Below, one piece after another: positions 42,005 through 49,094 of a stretch of DNA of 64,000 nucleotides. The stretch covers positions 99,288 through 163,287 of the forward strand of contig NZ_QRJZ01000003.1 in NCBI RefSeq assembly GCF_003470665.1, given 5' to 3'. Source of the DNA: Collinsella sp. AM17-1. Its GTDB lineage: Bacteria; Actinomycetota; Coriobacteriia; Coriobacteriales; Coriobacteriaceae. Below the pieces are notes generated by a model, which saw only the letters and a program-made list of their open reading frames with translations, did not search any database and had not been told where the DNA came from. Position 1 is the stretch's first letter. Each line of letters begins with the position of its first letter. The position numbers and the translations under genes are program-made.

Positions 42005-42597
42005 CAGAACGGGATGTCCTCGTCGTACACGTCCAGCTGCTGCTGGGCGGGTGCCGGCTGCGGCGCTGCCTGCTGCGGTGCCGGTTGCGGCGCTGCCTGC
42101 GGGGCCTGCTGGTAGGCCTGCTGGGCGCTCCACTGCGGCGCGGGCTGCTGGGGCGCCGGCTGCGGGACATACGCCTGCGGGGCGGTCTGCGGCGCCTGCT
42201 GCGGCGCGTACTGCTGCTGGTATCCCTGCGGCGCGTACTGTTGCGGGGCCTGCTGGCCGTTGGGGTTCAGACTCATGAGGACGACCTCGTCGGGGATGAT
42301 CTCGACCTTCGAGCGCCTGCCGCCCCCGTTCTTGTCCTCCCAGGAGCTGTAGCGCAGCTTCCCCTCGATGGCGACCTTCATGCCCTTGTGCAGGATGCGC
42401 GAGAGCGCCTCGGCGCGGTTGCCGAACATGGTGCAGTCGATGAAGTTGGGGTAGTCCTCCCACTCCCCCGTCTGCTGGTTGCGGCGGCGGTCGTTGACGG
42501 CCACGCCGAAGCCCAGCACCTGCGTGCCGCCCGGCGTGACGCGTAGCTCGGGGTCTCGGGTCAGATTGCCCGACACCACCACTCTGTTGATGCTCAT
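42004..42597 (-). CDS. ssb: Single-stranded DNA-binding protein
   Basis: 197 aa. OB-fold residues 1-110: NRVVVSGNLTRDPELRVTPG, FIDCTMFGNRAEALSRILHK and GMKVAIEGKLRYSSWEDKNG. A Gln/Pro/Ala-rich linker of about 80 residues leads to the acidic tip DVYDEDIPF that recruits partners. ATG 42597 overlaps the preceding stop. Confidence 0.93.
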   Translation of the reverse strand: MSINRVVVSGNLTRDPELRVTPGGTQVLGFGVAVNDRRRNQQTGEWEDYPNFIDCTMFGNRAEALSRILHKGMKVAIEGKLRYSSWEDKNGGGRRSKVEIIPDEVVLMSLNPNGQQAPQQYAPQGYQQQYAPQQAPQTAPQAYVPQPAPQQPAPQWSAQQAYQQAPQAAPQPAPQQAAPQPAPAQQQLDVYDEDIPF

Positions 42598-42941
42598 CTG
42601 TATGTCTCCTCTCCGCCGCTCGTCCATGTCCTCTGGATGTCGGCGTCTACGGTCTTGATTCGCAGCTTCAGCGCCATGATTGCCTCGCTCGATGCCTTGT
42701 AGAGGGCTTCGGCGCAGTCGCGCAGCTGCTTCTTCTCGGCTATCTCCTCGCGCCCCCGGCACAGGTCGCCGATGATGGTCACCGGCGTGCCCTTGGAGCG
42801 CTCCTCGAGGATGGCGATGCGCAGGGCCTTGCGGTAGTCGGCCTCGTTCTCGGCGTACTGCTGGCCCGTCCGCCTGAGCGTGTCCAGCTCCGCCATGAGG
42901 CGCTCGAACAGCTCCTCGCGCTGCGCGTACATGTCCTGCAT
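42594..42941 (-). CDS. Helical phage protein beside ERF
   Basis: 115 aa, almost wholly helical: QREELFERLMAELDTLRRTG, EADYRKALRIAILEERSKGT, DLCRGREEIAEKKQLRDCAE. Genes of this shape often lie between ssb and the ssDNA-annealing gene. Function unknown. Confidence 0.65.
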   Translation of the reverse strand: MQDMYAQREELFERLMAELDTLRRTGQQYAENEADYRKALRIAILEERSKGTPVTIIGDLCRGREEIAEKKQLRDCAEALYKASSEAIMALKLRIKTVDADIQRTWTSGGEETYR

Positions 42942-42944
42942 GGC

Positions 42945-43502
42945 CTACAGGACGCGCCACGTCGGCGTGGCGCAGCAGCCGGGGTGCTTCTTGAACTCCT
43001 CGTACTGCTCTTTCGACTCGAAGGTGTAGGCCGTGCCGCAGGCCTTGCACTTCGCCGTGAACCCGCCGCTCTCGGGCGGCTCCTTCTCGGGCTTGTCCGA
43101 GAGCGCGTCCGGATCGCTCTGCCCGTCGATGGCGAACAGCCCGCAGAGCGCGTACTTGCGCGCGTAGCTCGACGCCATCCCGGTCACCTGCGCGTCGTCG
43201 GAGCCGCTCTTGTGCTCCGCCTCGCGGGCGTAGGCCTTGAACTCCCTCGTATCGCCGTGCCCGTCCTCGAAGAACAGCGTGCACGTCGCCTCGACGTAGT
43301 AGCGGTCGCCCACCTTGCAGATGCCGTCCTGGAGCGTGAACGCCACGCCAGCCTCCTTGCAGGGCTCCTTGAGCGCGGCGACGATGTCCTCGAACGAGCG
43401 GTAGCTGAACTTCCCGAATGCGTTGTAGCGCGCCTTGGGGACTGTCACGGAGCGCTGCACCTTGGCTATCGCCTGGGAGAGCGTCATCTCCTCGTCGGCC
43501 AT
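42945..43502 (-). CDS. ERF-family ssDNA-annealing recombinase
   Basis: 185 aa. ERF signature: FSYRSFEDIVAALKEPCKEA, then GMASSYARKYALCGLFAIDG. A C-terminal zinc knuckle (CKACG) and GFTAKCKACGTAYTFESKEQ extend it. Promotes annealing for phage recombination and circularisation. Works with the adjacent SSB and DUF1351 protein. Confidence 0.88.
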   Translation of the reverse strand: MADEEMTLSQAIAKVQRSVTVPKARYNAFGKFSYRSFEDIVAALKEPCKEAGVAFTLQDGICKVGDRYYVEATCTLFFEDGHGDTREFKAYAREAEHKSGSDDAQVTGMASSYARKYALCGLFAIDGQSDPDALSDKPEKEPPESGGFTAKCKACGTAYTFESKEQYEEFKKHPGCCATPTWRVL

Positions 43503-44396
43503 CTAGCACACCCCCTTGCACTTGATGGTGCCGGTGATGCCACGCTCGCGCAGCGCCGCGGCGAGCAGCTCCATCTGCGAGCGGGTCGCGGACGGGATCT
43601 CGACCGTCCACGCGCAGTGCAGCTCGGGGCGCGCCGCGGCGGCGGGTTCCGCCTGGCGCCTCGTCGCGGGACGCGGCGCGGGCTCGGGCTCAACCGCCTC
43701 GCGCATGGCGGCGATGCGGGCGTCCTCCTCGTCGGCGGCGCGGGCGGCGTTGAGCGCCGAGCCAAGGTCGAGCGTGCGGAACAGCTCGCGCTCGGCGACC
43801 TCGTAGTGGGCCATGGAGTCGCGCTGGGCCTTGAGCGTGTCCCAGTCGCGCGCGACGGCTGAGACCTTGTCCTCGAGGGCCTTCTTGGCCCTCGCCTCGC
43901 CGAACGACTTGTTGAGCCATCTGTCGTCGTGCAGGCGCTCGTAGGGCACGACCGGCGAGAGGAGCTCCGCGAACTCCCTGTAGTGGGCCTCGAGTGCGGC
44001 CCTCGCGCGCGCCCTGCGCCTCTCCTCCGCCTCGTCGAGCTGCGCCTTGATGCCGTCCGACGCGCCGTCGATGATGGACGTGATCTCCTTGCAGCGCTTC
44101 TCGAAGGCGGCGAGCGGCTTGTTGTACTCGCGCTTCACGGCCTTTCGGCGCTCCTCTATCTCGGACTTGAGCCCGTTGAGGTAGGAGCGGTCGTGCTTCG
44201 CCTCCTTGATGGAGTCGTCCTTGGTCAAGTCGTACTTGGCGCCCTCGTAGTCCGCGACCTTCGCGCGGACGTGGGCCTCCAGCGCGTCGAAGTTGGCGCT
44301 GATGACGGACGGCGAGTACGTGACGACGAGGTCGGACGCCCCCTGCTCCTCGATGACCTCGGCGACGACCTCCTCGGCCCCGTTCTTCTCGGACAT
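43503..44396 (-). CDS. DUF1351 phage protein
   Basis: 297 aa from ATG 44396. Long coiled-coil core (SYLNGLKSEIEERRKAVKRE, YNKPLAAFEKRCKEITSIID) typical of DUF1351, which travels with ERF/RecT-type annealing genes. The C-terminal 60 residues form a small alpha/beta domain (MELLAAALRERGITGTIKCK). Role presumed in recombination. Confidence 0.78.
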   Translation of the reverse strand: MSEKNGAEEVVAEVIEEQGASDLVVTYSPSVISANFDALEAHVRAKVADYEGAKYDLTKDDSIKEAKHDRSYLNGLKSEIEERRKAVKREYNKPLAAFEKRCKEITSIIDGASDGIKAQLDEAEERRRARARAALEAHYREFAELLSPVVPYERLHDDRWLNKSFGEARAKKALEDKVSAVARDWDTLKAQRDSMAHYEVAERELFRTLDLGSALNAARAADEEDARIAAMREAVEPEPAPRPATRRQAEPAAAARPELHCAWTVEIPSATRSQMELLAAALRERGITGTIKCKGVC

Positions 44397-44617
44397 TACC
44401 TGACCTCCTCGTTGAGCATCCGGTTGTACTTCCTCTCGGTTATCGCCTCGTCGATGACGGCAGCGTGCCCGACGATCCACTTGGACAGCCTCTCGCGCGC
44501 GTCCAAGAACCTGTCGAACGCCTCGTCGGACTTGGTTATGCCATAGATGGTGAACATCGCCTGCTCCTCCGTGGCGAGCTCGGCCAGCTCGGCAAGCATC
44601 CCCTTGTAGTCCTCCAT
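44396..44617 (-). CDS. Small helical phage protein (73 aa)
   Basis: ATG 44617 (TGATG overlap); GTG 44620 is a possible start. MEDYKGMLAELAELATEEQA and FDRFLDARERLSKWIVGHAA. Acidic and helical. Not recognised. Confidence 0.6.
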   Translation of the reverse strand: MEDYKGMLAELAELATEEQAMFTIYGITKSDEAFDRFLDARERLSKWIVGHAAVIDEAITERKYNRMLNEEVR

Positions 44618-44829
44618 CACTCGGTCACCCCCCCGTCGTGGCTAACGAACAGGATCTGCGGCTGCTTGCTCTGGATGGACAGCCAGACCTCCTCGCCGCT
44701 CTTGCGGATGGCGTCGAACGCCGCGCTGTCCTCCGTGTCGACCTCGAACTGAAGGACGGCGACGCCGCCCTTCACGGTGGCCTGCTTGAACTTGGCCTCG
44801 ATCTCCACCGGTATGTTTGTGCTCTCCAT
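44617..44829 (-). CDS. Small phage protein (70 aa)
   Basis: ATG 44829, with GGGAGG upstream. Beta-rich: IPVEIEAKFKQATVKGGVAV, LQFEVDTEDSAAFDAIRKSG, EEVWLSIQSKQPQILF. Not recognised. Confidence 0.6.
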   Translation of the reverse strand: MESTNIPVEIEAKFKQATVKGGVAVLQFEVDTEDSAAFDAIRKSGEEVWLSIQSKQPQILFVSHDGGVTE

Positions 44830-44831
44830 TG

Positions 44832-45176
44832 CTATTCCTCCCTGCCTACGCCCGCGAGCATCGCCGCGAACGTCTCCAATGTCATGGTCACGAACTGCTC
44901 GCCGGGGATGGCGGTCCCGCGGCGCTTCCAGACGACCACGCCGTAGTCGGCCCCGCGGTTCCTGCGCTCGACCTCGGCCTCGCGCAGCCACTTGGGCAGC
45001 TCGTGCCTTCCCTGGTAGTCCTTGCACTCGATTGCGATGCCCCGCCCGGCCATCGACACGCCGCGGATGTCGCCCGTGTCCTTGGAACCGGTCTTGACCT
45101 GCCTGTCGATGTCGGCCCCCAGCCTCCCGGCCAGGTAGTCGGCGACCAGGCGCTCGAACCTCGTGCCCGCGTCCAT
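44832..45176 (-). CDS. Holliday-junction-resolvase-like PD-(D/E)XK nuclease
   Basis: 114 aa from ATG 45176, preceded by GGAGGACCGCC; ATG 45200 is alternative. Nuclease core: GTRFERLVADYLAG (Glu), KDTGDIRGV (Asp), GIAIECKDYQG (ExK) and the following helix. Matches the RusA-unrelated, archaeal-Hjc/endonuclease fold seen in phage recombination modules. Confidence 0.75.
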   Translation of the reverse strand: MDAGTRFERLVADYLAGRLGADIDRQVKTGSKDTGDIRGVSMAGRGIAIECKDYQGRHELPKWLREAEVERRNRGADYGVVVWKRRGTAIPGEQFVTMTLETFAAMLAGVGREE

Positions 45177-45192
45177 GGCGGTCCTCCTGCTC

Positions 45193-45531
45193 CTACTCAT
45201 CGACGAACCCGTCGCTCTTGGAGCGGTGCTTGTTGAATGCGTGCCTCAGGTGCGGGTAGCGCGCCTCCATGATGCGGGCGAGGCTCGGCGCGAGGCCGTT
45301 CTTCACGCCGACGTGCAGCTTGTTGCGCACCATGTGGATGAGGTAGTTGATCGAGACGTAGCCCTTGCAGTTGAGGCGGGTGGCCTGCTCGACCATGAAG
45401 TCCCACGCCCGCGGGTGCTCGCTTATCCATGTGCGCGCCTCGGCCATGTCCTGCTCGCCGTCCGCGCCGAGGCCGAATATCTCGAGCTGGTTGCTCATCG
45501 GCTTCTGGCGGTATCTCTCGTCGTTACGCAT
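45193..45531 (-). CDS. Conserved early phage protein
   Basis: 112 aa. LEIFGLGADGEQDMAEARTW, PRAWDFMVEQATRLNCKGYV, INYLIHMVRNKLHVGVKNGL. The central YVSINYLIHMVRNKL helix-turn-helix-like pattern suggests DNA binding. Common in phages; function not known. Confidence 0.65.
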   Translation of the reverse strand: MRNDERYRQKPMSNQLEIFGLGADGEQDMAEARTWISEHPRAWDFMVEQATRLNCKGYVSINYLIHMVRNKLHVGVKNGLAPSLARIMEARYPHLRHAFNKHRSKSDGFVDE

Positions 45532-45805
45532 TGACGGCCCCCACAGCGCATGCGGCCTTGGCAGCCTGGACCGCGCCGTCCATCGTCGGGAGGACGAAGA
45601 CGGTCAGGATCGCCGCGAACAGGATCGCGGCGGCGATGAAGCCGACCATGGCCCCCGCCCTGAACGCATCGGAGTCGAGCTGCTCGCGGACGGTCGGTCG
45701 GTATGACTTGGGTGCTATGATGGTCTGAGCCTCATGTCTGGGGCTGTTTCGGCGAGTGCTCACAAGTTGGTAGCTGGGGGCGCTCGCTTCTTTGTATGTG
45801 TACAT
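45524..45805 (-). CDS. Small membrane protein (93 aa)
   Basis: ATG 45805 (GGAACACAAG upstream). A basic N-terminal half (RRNSPRHEAQTIIAPKSYRP) and one transmembrane helix (MVGFIAAAILFAAILTVFVL). Possibly a superinfection or host-takeover protein; no evidence beyond topology. Confidence 0.6.
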   Translation of the reverse strand: MYTYKEASAPSYQLVSTRRNSPRHEAQTIIAPKSYRPTVREQLDSDAFRAGAMVGFIAAAILFAAILTVFVLPTMDGAVQAAKAACAVGAVNA

Positions 45806-45861
45806 CTTGTGTTCCCTTCTGATGTTTCCGCAGGTCAGGGCTAGGGTGCTTTTTAGGGTCT

Positions 45862-46215
45862 TTATTTTTGGGTCTTTTTCGCGCGGCTCTTGGCGCTGTA
45901 GCACCTCTGCCGCTCGCGGTCGTTCCGCTTGGACCTCGCAGCCTCCTCGCGCATCGCGCTGGCCTGCTCCCTGAGGTCTGCCACGTGGCCCTCCTTCGTG
46001 CACTCCGCGCACCAGCCGTTCGCCTTGTTCAGCGGCTTGAACGTCATGCGCCCGCACTTCGGGCACATCCAGCGCTGCCGGAGCGATATGCCGCACTTCC
46101 TCGCCTGGAGCTTCACGGCCTCGGTAGTCCGTCCGAGCGCCTTGGCTATCTCCTTGGCTCCGTCGCCGGCGTGCTCCCTCAGGTACCGGATCTCACGTGT
46201 CGACCATTGCCTCAC
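45862..46215 (-). CDS. HTH plus zinc-ribbon regulator
   Basis: 117 aa from GTG 46215 overlapping the upstream TGA (GTGA). N-terminal Myb/SANT-like HTH: WSTREIRYLREHAGDGAKEI then AKALGRTTEAVKLQARKCGI. Zinc ribbon: CPKCG ... CAECTKEG. Basic tail. Probably a phage regulator; second gene after Cro. Confidence 0.68.
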   Translation of the reverse strand: MRQWSTREIRYLREHAGDGAKEIAKALGRTTEAVKLQARKCGISLRQRWMCPKCGRMTFKPLNKANGWCAECTKEGHVADLREQASAMREEAARSKRNDRERQRCYSAKSRAKKTQK

Positions 46216-46346
46216 TGTCTCTTGCCCCCCTCCTTCCTCTCCCATTCCCGGTACGCCGCCCGAAGCGTCGAGCACATGGTGTCGAGCGCTATCTCGCGCG
46301 GGGTCTTGGGCTTACTTTCGCTATGGCGCGAGTCGGCAGACTTCAT
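46212..46346 (-). CDS. Small early phage protein (44 aa)
   Basis: ATG 46346, preceded by GAGGTGAG. MKSADSRHSESKPKTPREIA and LDTMCSTLRAAYREWERKEG. Starts inside the end of the cro gene and is coupled to the next by GTGA. Unknown. Confidence 0.5.
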   Translation of the reverse strand: MKSADSRHSESKPKTPREIALDTMCSTLRAAYREWERKEGGKRQ

Positions 46347-46524
46347 CGCTGCTCACCTCGATAGCCTTTGCGAGCTTTCGTGCCTCTGTGATGGTGATGT
46401 CAGACTCGCCGCATACCTTCTTGTTGAAGGTGACGAGCGATACCCCGACAGCGTCGGCAAGACTCTGCTTAGTAATGTTCAGCTCCGCAACTCGGGCCGC
46501 CACCAGTCCTTGAAGGCTGTTCAT
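46321..46524 (-). CDS. Cro-like repressor
   Basis: 67 aa. HTH: NITKQSLADAVGVSLVTFNK with recognition helix SLVTFNKKVCG, then TITEARKLAKAIEVSSDEVC. First gene of the leftward lytic operon, divergent from the CI-like gene; AAGGAGG precedes its ATG. Confidence 0.8.
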   Translation of the reverse strand: MNSLQGLVAARVAELNITKQSLADAVGVSLVTFNKKVCGESDITITEARKLAKAIEVSSDEVCRLAP

Positions 46525-46536
46525 CCGTACCTCCTT

Positions 46537-46552
46537 CCTAATCTACATTAGG
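46537..46552. promoter_or_regulatory. Operator 1 (CCTAAT-N4-ATTAGG)
   Basis: Perfect 6+6 palindrome, just downstream of the expected start of the leftward transcript and directly before the cro ribosome binding site. Confidence 0.8.
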
Positions 46553-46562
46553 TACATTGGAT

Positions 46563-46591
46563 ACAGTAACCTAATGCACATTAGGAATCAA
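46563..46591 (-). promoter_or_regulatory. Leftward lytic promoter
   Basis: On the minus strand TTGATT (46591-46586), a 17-bp spacer and TACTGT (46568-46563). The spacer is exactly occupied by operator 2, so repressor binding would block the promoter. Confidence 0.65.
46570..46585. promoter_or_regulatory. Operator 2 (CCTAAT-N4-ATTAGG)
   Basis: Perfect 6+6 palindrome, 33 bp centre-to-centre from operator 1, lying between -35 and -10 of the leftward promoter. Confidence 0.82.
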
Positions 46592-46608
46592 TAGAATGTT
46601 GAAGTTTT

Positions 46609-46624
46609 CCTAATTTCTGTTAGG
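46609..46624. promoter_or_regulatory. Operator 3 (CCTAAT-N4-GTTAGG), repressor autoregulation site
   Basis: Palindrome with one mismatch, 39 bp from operator 2. It lies between TTGAAG and the AT-rich stretch TTTATT on the plus strand, the likely promoter of the CI-like gene. Confidence 0.75.
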
Positions 46625-46662
46625 ATTTATTCGTACAGTCTTTAGATGGAGAGGAGCTACAA

Positions 46663-46884
46663 ATGCAGCTCTCACGCGCATTGATTGACTATCTTGGCGA
46701 GCGCGGCATGAAGCAGGCCGACGTTTGCAGGGCTTCTGGGTTATCCGACGCCCACGTCTCCCAGATTTTCAGTGGGAAGATAAAAGATCCCAAGGCAAGC
46801 ATTGTTTACAAGATCGCGCACGCGATGGGTATCACGGTCGACGAGCTACTCGAGCGCGCGGAATCATACGAGGACGGTGAATAG
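46663..46884 (+). CDS. CI-like repressor, short
   Basis: 73 aa, a bare XRE DNA-binding domain: MKQADVCRASGLSDAHVSQI then IVYKIAHAMGITVDELLERA. No C-terminal peptidase domain, so induction cannot rely on RecA-stimulated self-cleavage. GAGAGGAGC precedes the ATG. Divergent from cro across three operators. Confidence 0.8.
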   Translation: MQLSRALIDYLGERGMKQADVCRASGLSDAHVSQIFSGKIKDPKASIVYKIAHAMGITVDELLERAESYEDGE

Positions 46885-46888
46885 CTTT

Positions 46889-47320
46889 ATGGGACTTTTT
46901 AAAAAGTCAATGAGCAAAACGGCGGCAAAGGCTCAGCAGGGAGCTGGACAGCCGCCAATGGACGTGCCGTTCGCCCTCTGGGCGCTAGCGAGTGACTGCC
47001 TATACACCCACAGCTATACGGCATTTGAAGACGCTTTGTCCACTCACCAGCCATTCGCACCGTTTTCGGTCAAACTTAAGCGGCAAACGAAGAGGAACAT
47101 GCCACCGCATTGGGAAGTTGAGGATGGAGCCGCTGTAATACTAGACGAGGACGGTACCTTGCTTGGCACTATAAGCGCGAAGAAAATGGAGGAGCACGAC
47201 TTCATGTTCAATCGGACATACCGGGCTTTCTCTATGCCACCGTGCCGCGATTACGCGCGCGGCTTCACCATTAGCGACAGTTACAGCATTTGCGTCGCAC
47301 CTTATGGCGCATATATATAA
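46889..47320 (+). CDS. Lysogeny-module protein of unknown function
   Basis: 143 aa from ATG 46889, four bp after the repressor, so expressed in the lysogen. Basic N-terminus MGLFKKSMSKTAAKAQQGAG; later VEDGAAVILDEDGTLLGTIS and DYARGFTISDSYSICVAPYG. No membrane helix. Base composition is less GC-rich than neighbours. A lysogenic-conversion or superinfection role is possible but unproven. Confidence 0.6.
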   Translation: MGLFKKSMSKTAAKAQQGAGQPPMDVPFALWALASDCLYTHSYTAFEDALSTHQPFAPFSVKLKRQTKRNMPPHWEVEDGAAVILDEDGTLLGTISAKKMEEHDFMFNRTYRAFSMPPCRDYARGFTISDSYSICVAPYGAYI

Positions 47321-47325
47321 AAAGA

Positions 47326-47365
47326 GCCCCGTCGGCAGCGCTGGTACCGCTTTAGCCGACGGGGC
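47326..47365. terminator. 11-bp perfect hairpin between lysogeny gene and integrase
   Basis: GCCCCGTCGGC and GCCGACGGGGC with an 18-nt loop. On the minus strand it is followed by TCTTTTTATAT, a good terminator for transcripts coming from the integrase side; on the plus strand it is a hairpin without a U-run in the leader before the integrase. Confidence 0.7.
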
Positions 47366-47419
47366 ATCCAACCGCCCAAGCATCTTTGCAAACTCACAAC
47401 TTGAGGGGGCTTCTACATT

Positions 47420-48880
47420 ATGCCAAAGAAGGCAGTGATATACGCGAGGTTCTCGTGCAACAGGCAGCGCGAGGCCTCAATCGAGGATCAGCTGCGCGTC
47501 TGCCGCGAGTGGTGCGCGCGCGAGGGCTACGAGGTCGCGGCGGAGTACTGCGACCGCGCCGTGTCGGGTCGCACCGACGACCGCCCCGAGTTCCAACGGA
47601 TGATAGCCAACGCCGGCGAGAGCGAGATCGTCCTCGTCTACATGATGGATAGATTCAGCCGCGGCGAGTACGACGCGCCGATATACAAGCGCGAGCTCGC
47701 CACGCACGGCGTCAAGCTGGTCTCGGCGCTCGAGCAGATACCCGACAGCCCGGAGGGCATCATCTACGAGAAGCTGCTCGAGGGGCTCGCCGCCTGCGAG
47801 TCGAGGAAGACCGCCATCAGGACCAAGCGCGGAATGGAGGGCAACGCCCTCAAGTGCAAGACCAACGGCGTGCGCATCTTCGGATACCGCAGGAACGAGG
47901 ACGACGAGTACGAGGTCGACGAGGCGCAGGCGGCGTGGGTGCGCGAGGCCTTCGCGCTGAGGCTGGAGCGCATGTCCATGAACGCGATAGCGCGCGAGTT
48001 CGCTCGGCGCGGCCTCAGGACGCGCAAGGGCAACCCGTGCGGCCAAGCAATGGTGCAGCAGATGCTGCGCGACCGCAGGTACACGGGAAGGTACGAGTGG
48101 GGAGGCATCGTCCGCGAGGGCGGGATGCCGGCGATAGTGGACGAGGTGACGTTCATGGAGGTCCAGGGAATCAAGTGCCGCAAGCAGCGCTCGAGCGAGA
48201 ACTGGGGCGACTTCGCCCTCGCGGGGACGGCGCTGTGCGCGGAATGCGGCAGGAACCTGCAGGGCGTGAGCGGCAGGGGCCGCAACAACGTGAAGTACGA
48301 GTACTACAGCTGCCCGGGGTCGTGCGTCCGCAACATCAGGCGCGAGGAGCTCGAGGGCTCCATAGCCTCGGCGCTGCGCGGGCTGCTCGGCGACCGCGGC
48401 GAGGCGCTGCAGATAGCCAACATGGTAGCGGAGCGCGCGGACACGGCCGAGGTGCGGGCGCGTCGCAGGCAGGCCGAGGACTCGCTCAGGGCCGCCGAGA
48501 GGGGCCTGAGGAACATCCTCAACGCCATCGAGCAGGGCGTGATAGCACCGGGCGTGAACGAGCGCATAGCCGAGCTCGAGGAGCAGCAGGCGCGAGCGAG
48601 GTACGACCTCGAGGCCATCACGGACGAGCGGATAGACCCGGAGCGCTTCGCCGACTTCCTGCAGTGCGGGACGGCACTCGACGACGCGACGCTGCTGAAG
48701 GCATTCGTGTGGCAGGCGGTCGTCTCGGAGGACGAGATACTGGTCACGCTGAACTACGATAAAAAGGGCGAACCCGCCAGATTGGACATCCAGCGGGTTC
48801 GAGCAAAATTGGAATGGTGCCCCATGTTGGATTCGAACCAACGGCCTTCTGCTCCGGAGGCAGACGCTCTAATCCCCTGA
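47420..48880 (+). CDS. Large serine recombinase (phage integrase)
   Basis: 486 aa. N-terminal resolvase domain: IYARFSCNRQREASIEDQLR with nucleophile Ser12, VSGRTDDRPEFQRMI and YMMDRFSRGEYD. Recombinase domain about 150-260 (NGVRIFGYRRNEDDEYEVDE), zinc ribbon about 270-300 (CAECGR ... CPGSC) and a coiled coil. The last 21 codons (from Trp466) lie over the tRNA-Arg gene, so the C-terminus is host-encoded in the lysogen. In the excised phage the frame would continue at 13721 for 27 other codons to TAG at 13802. Confidence 0.9.
   Translation: MPKKAVIYARFSCNRQREASIEDQLRVCREWCAREGYEVAAEYCDRAVSGRTDDRPEFQRMIANAGESEIVLVYMMDRFSRGEYDAPIYKRELATHGVKLVSALEQIPDSPEGIIYEKLLEGLAACESRKTAIRTKRGMEGNALKCKTNGVRIFGYRRNEDDEYEVDEAQAAWVREAFALRLERMSMNAIAREFARRGLRTRKGNPCGQAMVQQMLRDRRYTGRYEWGGIVREGGMPAIVDEVTFMEVQGIKCRKQRSSENWGDFALAGTALCAECGRNLQGVSGRGRNNVKYEYYSCPGSCVRNIRREELEGSIASALRGLLGDRGEALQIANMVAERADTAEVRARRRQAEDSLRAAERGLRNILNAIEQGVIAPGVNERIAELEEQQARARYDLEAITDERIDPERFADFLQCGTALDDATLLKAFVWQAVVSEDEILVTLNYDKKGEPARLDIQRVRAKLEWCPMLDSNQRPSAPEADALIP
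48814..48823. other. attR, right prophage attachment core
   Basis: ATGGTGCCCC, identical to 13720-13729. It contains the CCA and part of the acceptor stem of tRNA-Arg(CCG). Confidence 0.7.
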
Positions 48881-48891
48881 GCTAATAGGGC
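48815..48891 (-). tRNA. tRNA-Arg (anticodon CCG)
   Basis: 77 nt including encoded CCA. Acceptor GCCCTAT pairs with ATGGGGC; anticodon arm TCTGC-CTCCGGA-GCAGA gives anticodon CCG; T arm GTTGG-TTCGAAT-CCAAC. Its 3' end is the prophage integration site; the tRNA itself stays intact. Confidence 0.95.
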
Positions 48892-49033
48892 CAACGTTTG
48901 GCATTATACCCAAGTGCGCCACGGGCTAACAAAATAATAGAAAAAGCTTTGCAATTACGTGGAAGACGCGCCGCGACGGCACGCTTTAGGCGGCAAAAGC
49001 GAGTCAGATAGTATAAACTCTCATGCACCATAT

Positions 49034-49061
49034 AAAACGGCTCGCAATGCGGGCCGTTTTT
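49034..49061 (+). promoter_or_regulatory. Hairpin with U-run in the aroF leader, possible attenuator
   Basis: AAAACGGCTCGC-AAT-GCGGGCCGTTTT followed by T, 34 bp before the aroF start and about 20 bp after a TATAAA-like -10 box near 49012. It looks like an intrinsic terminator inside the leader. A terminator/attenuator role is inferred. Confidence 0.5.
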
Positions 49062-49094
49062 GCAAGGACTATCCATCGAGGTGAGAGGCACACC

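Larger units (their letters stand above)
13721..48823. mobile_element. Prophage (siphovirus-like, HK97-fold capsid), about 35.1 kb
   Basis: Bounded by the 10-bp direct repeat at the tRNA-Arg(CCG) 3' end. It holds integrase, CI/Cro control region, early replication/recombination genes, terminase, portal, scaffold, major capsid, connectors, long-tail genes with tape measure, receptor-binding module and lysis genes in normal order. Every late gene is intact as far as can be read, so the prophage is probably inducible. All lytic genes are on the minus strand; repressor, one unknown gene and the integrase are on the plus strand. Confidence 0.92.

Noticed and set aside
42030..42255. Possible repeat array from CTGCTGCGGCG-type repeats
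   Set aside because: It is the Gln/Pro/Ala-rich linker of SSB; irregular units and no spacers, so not CRISPR.
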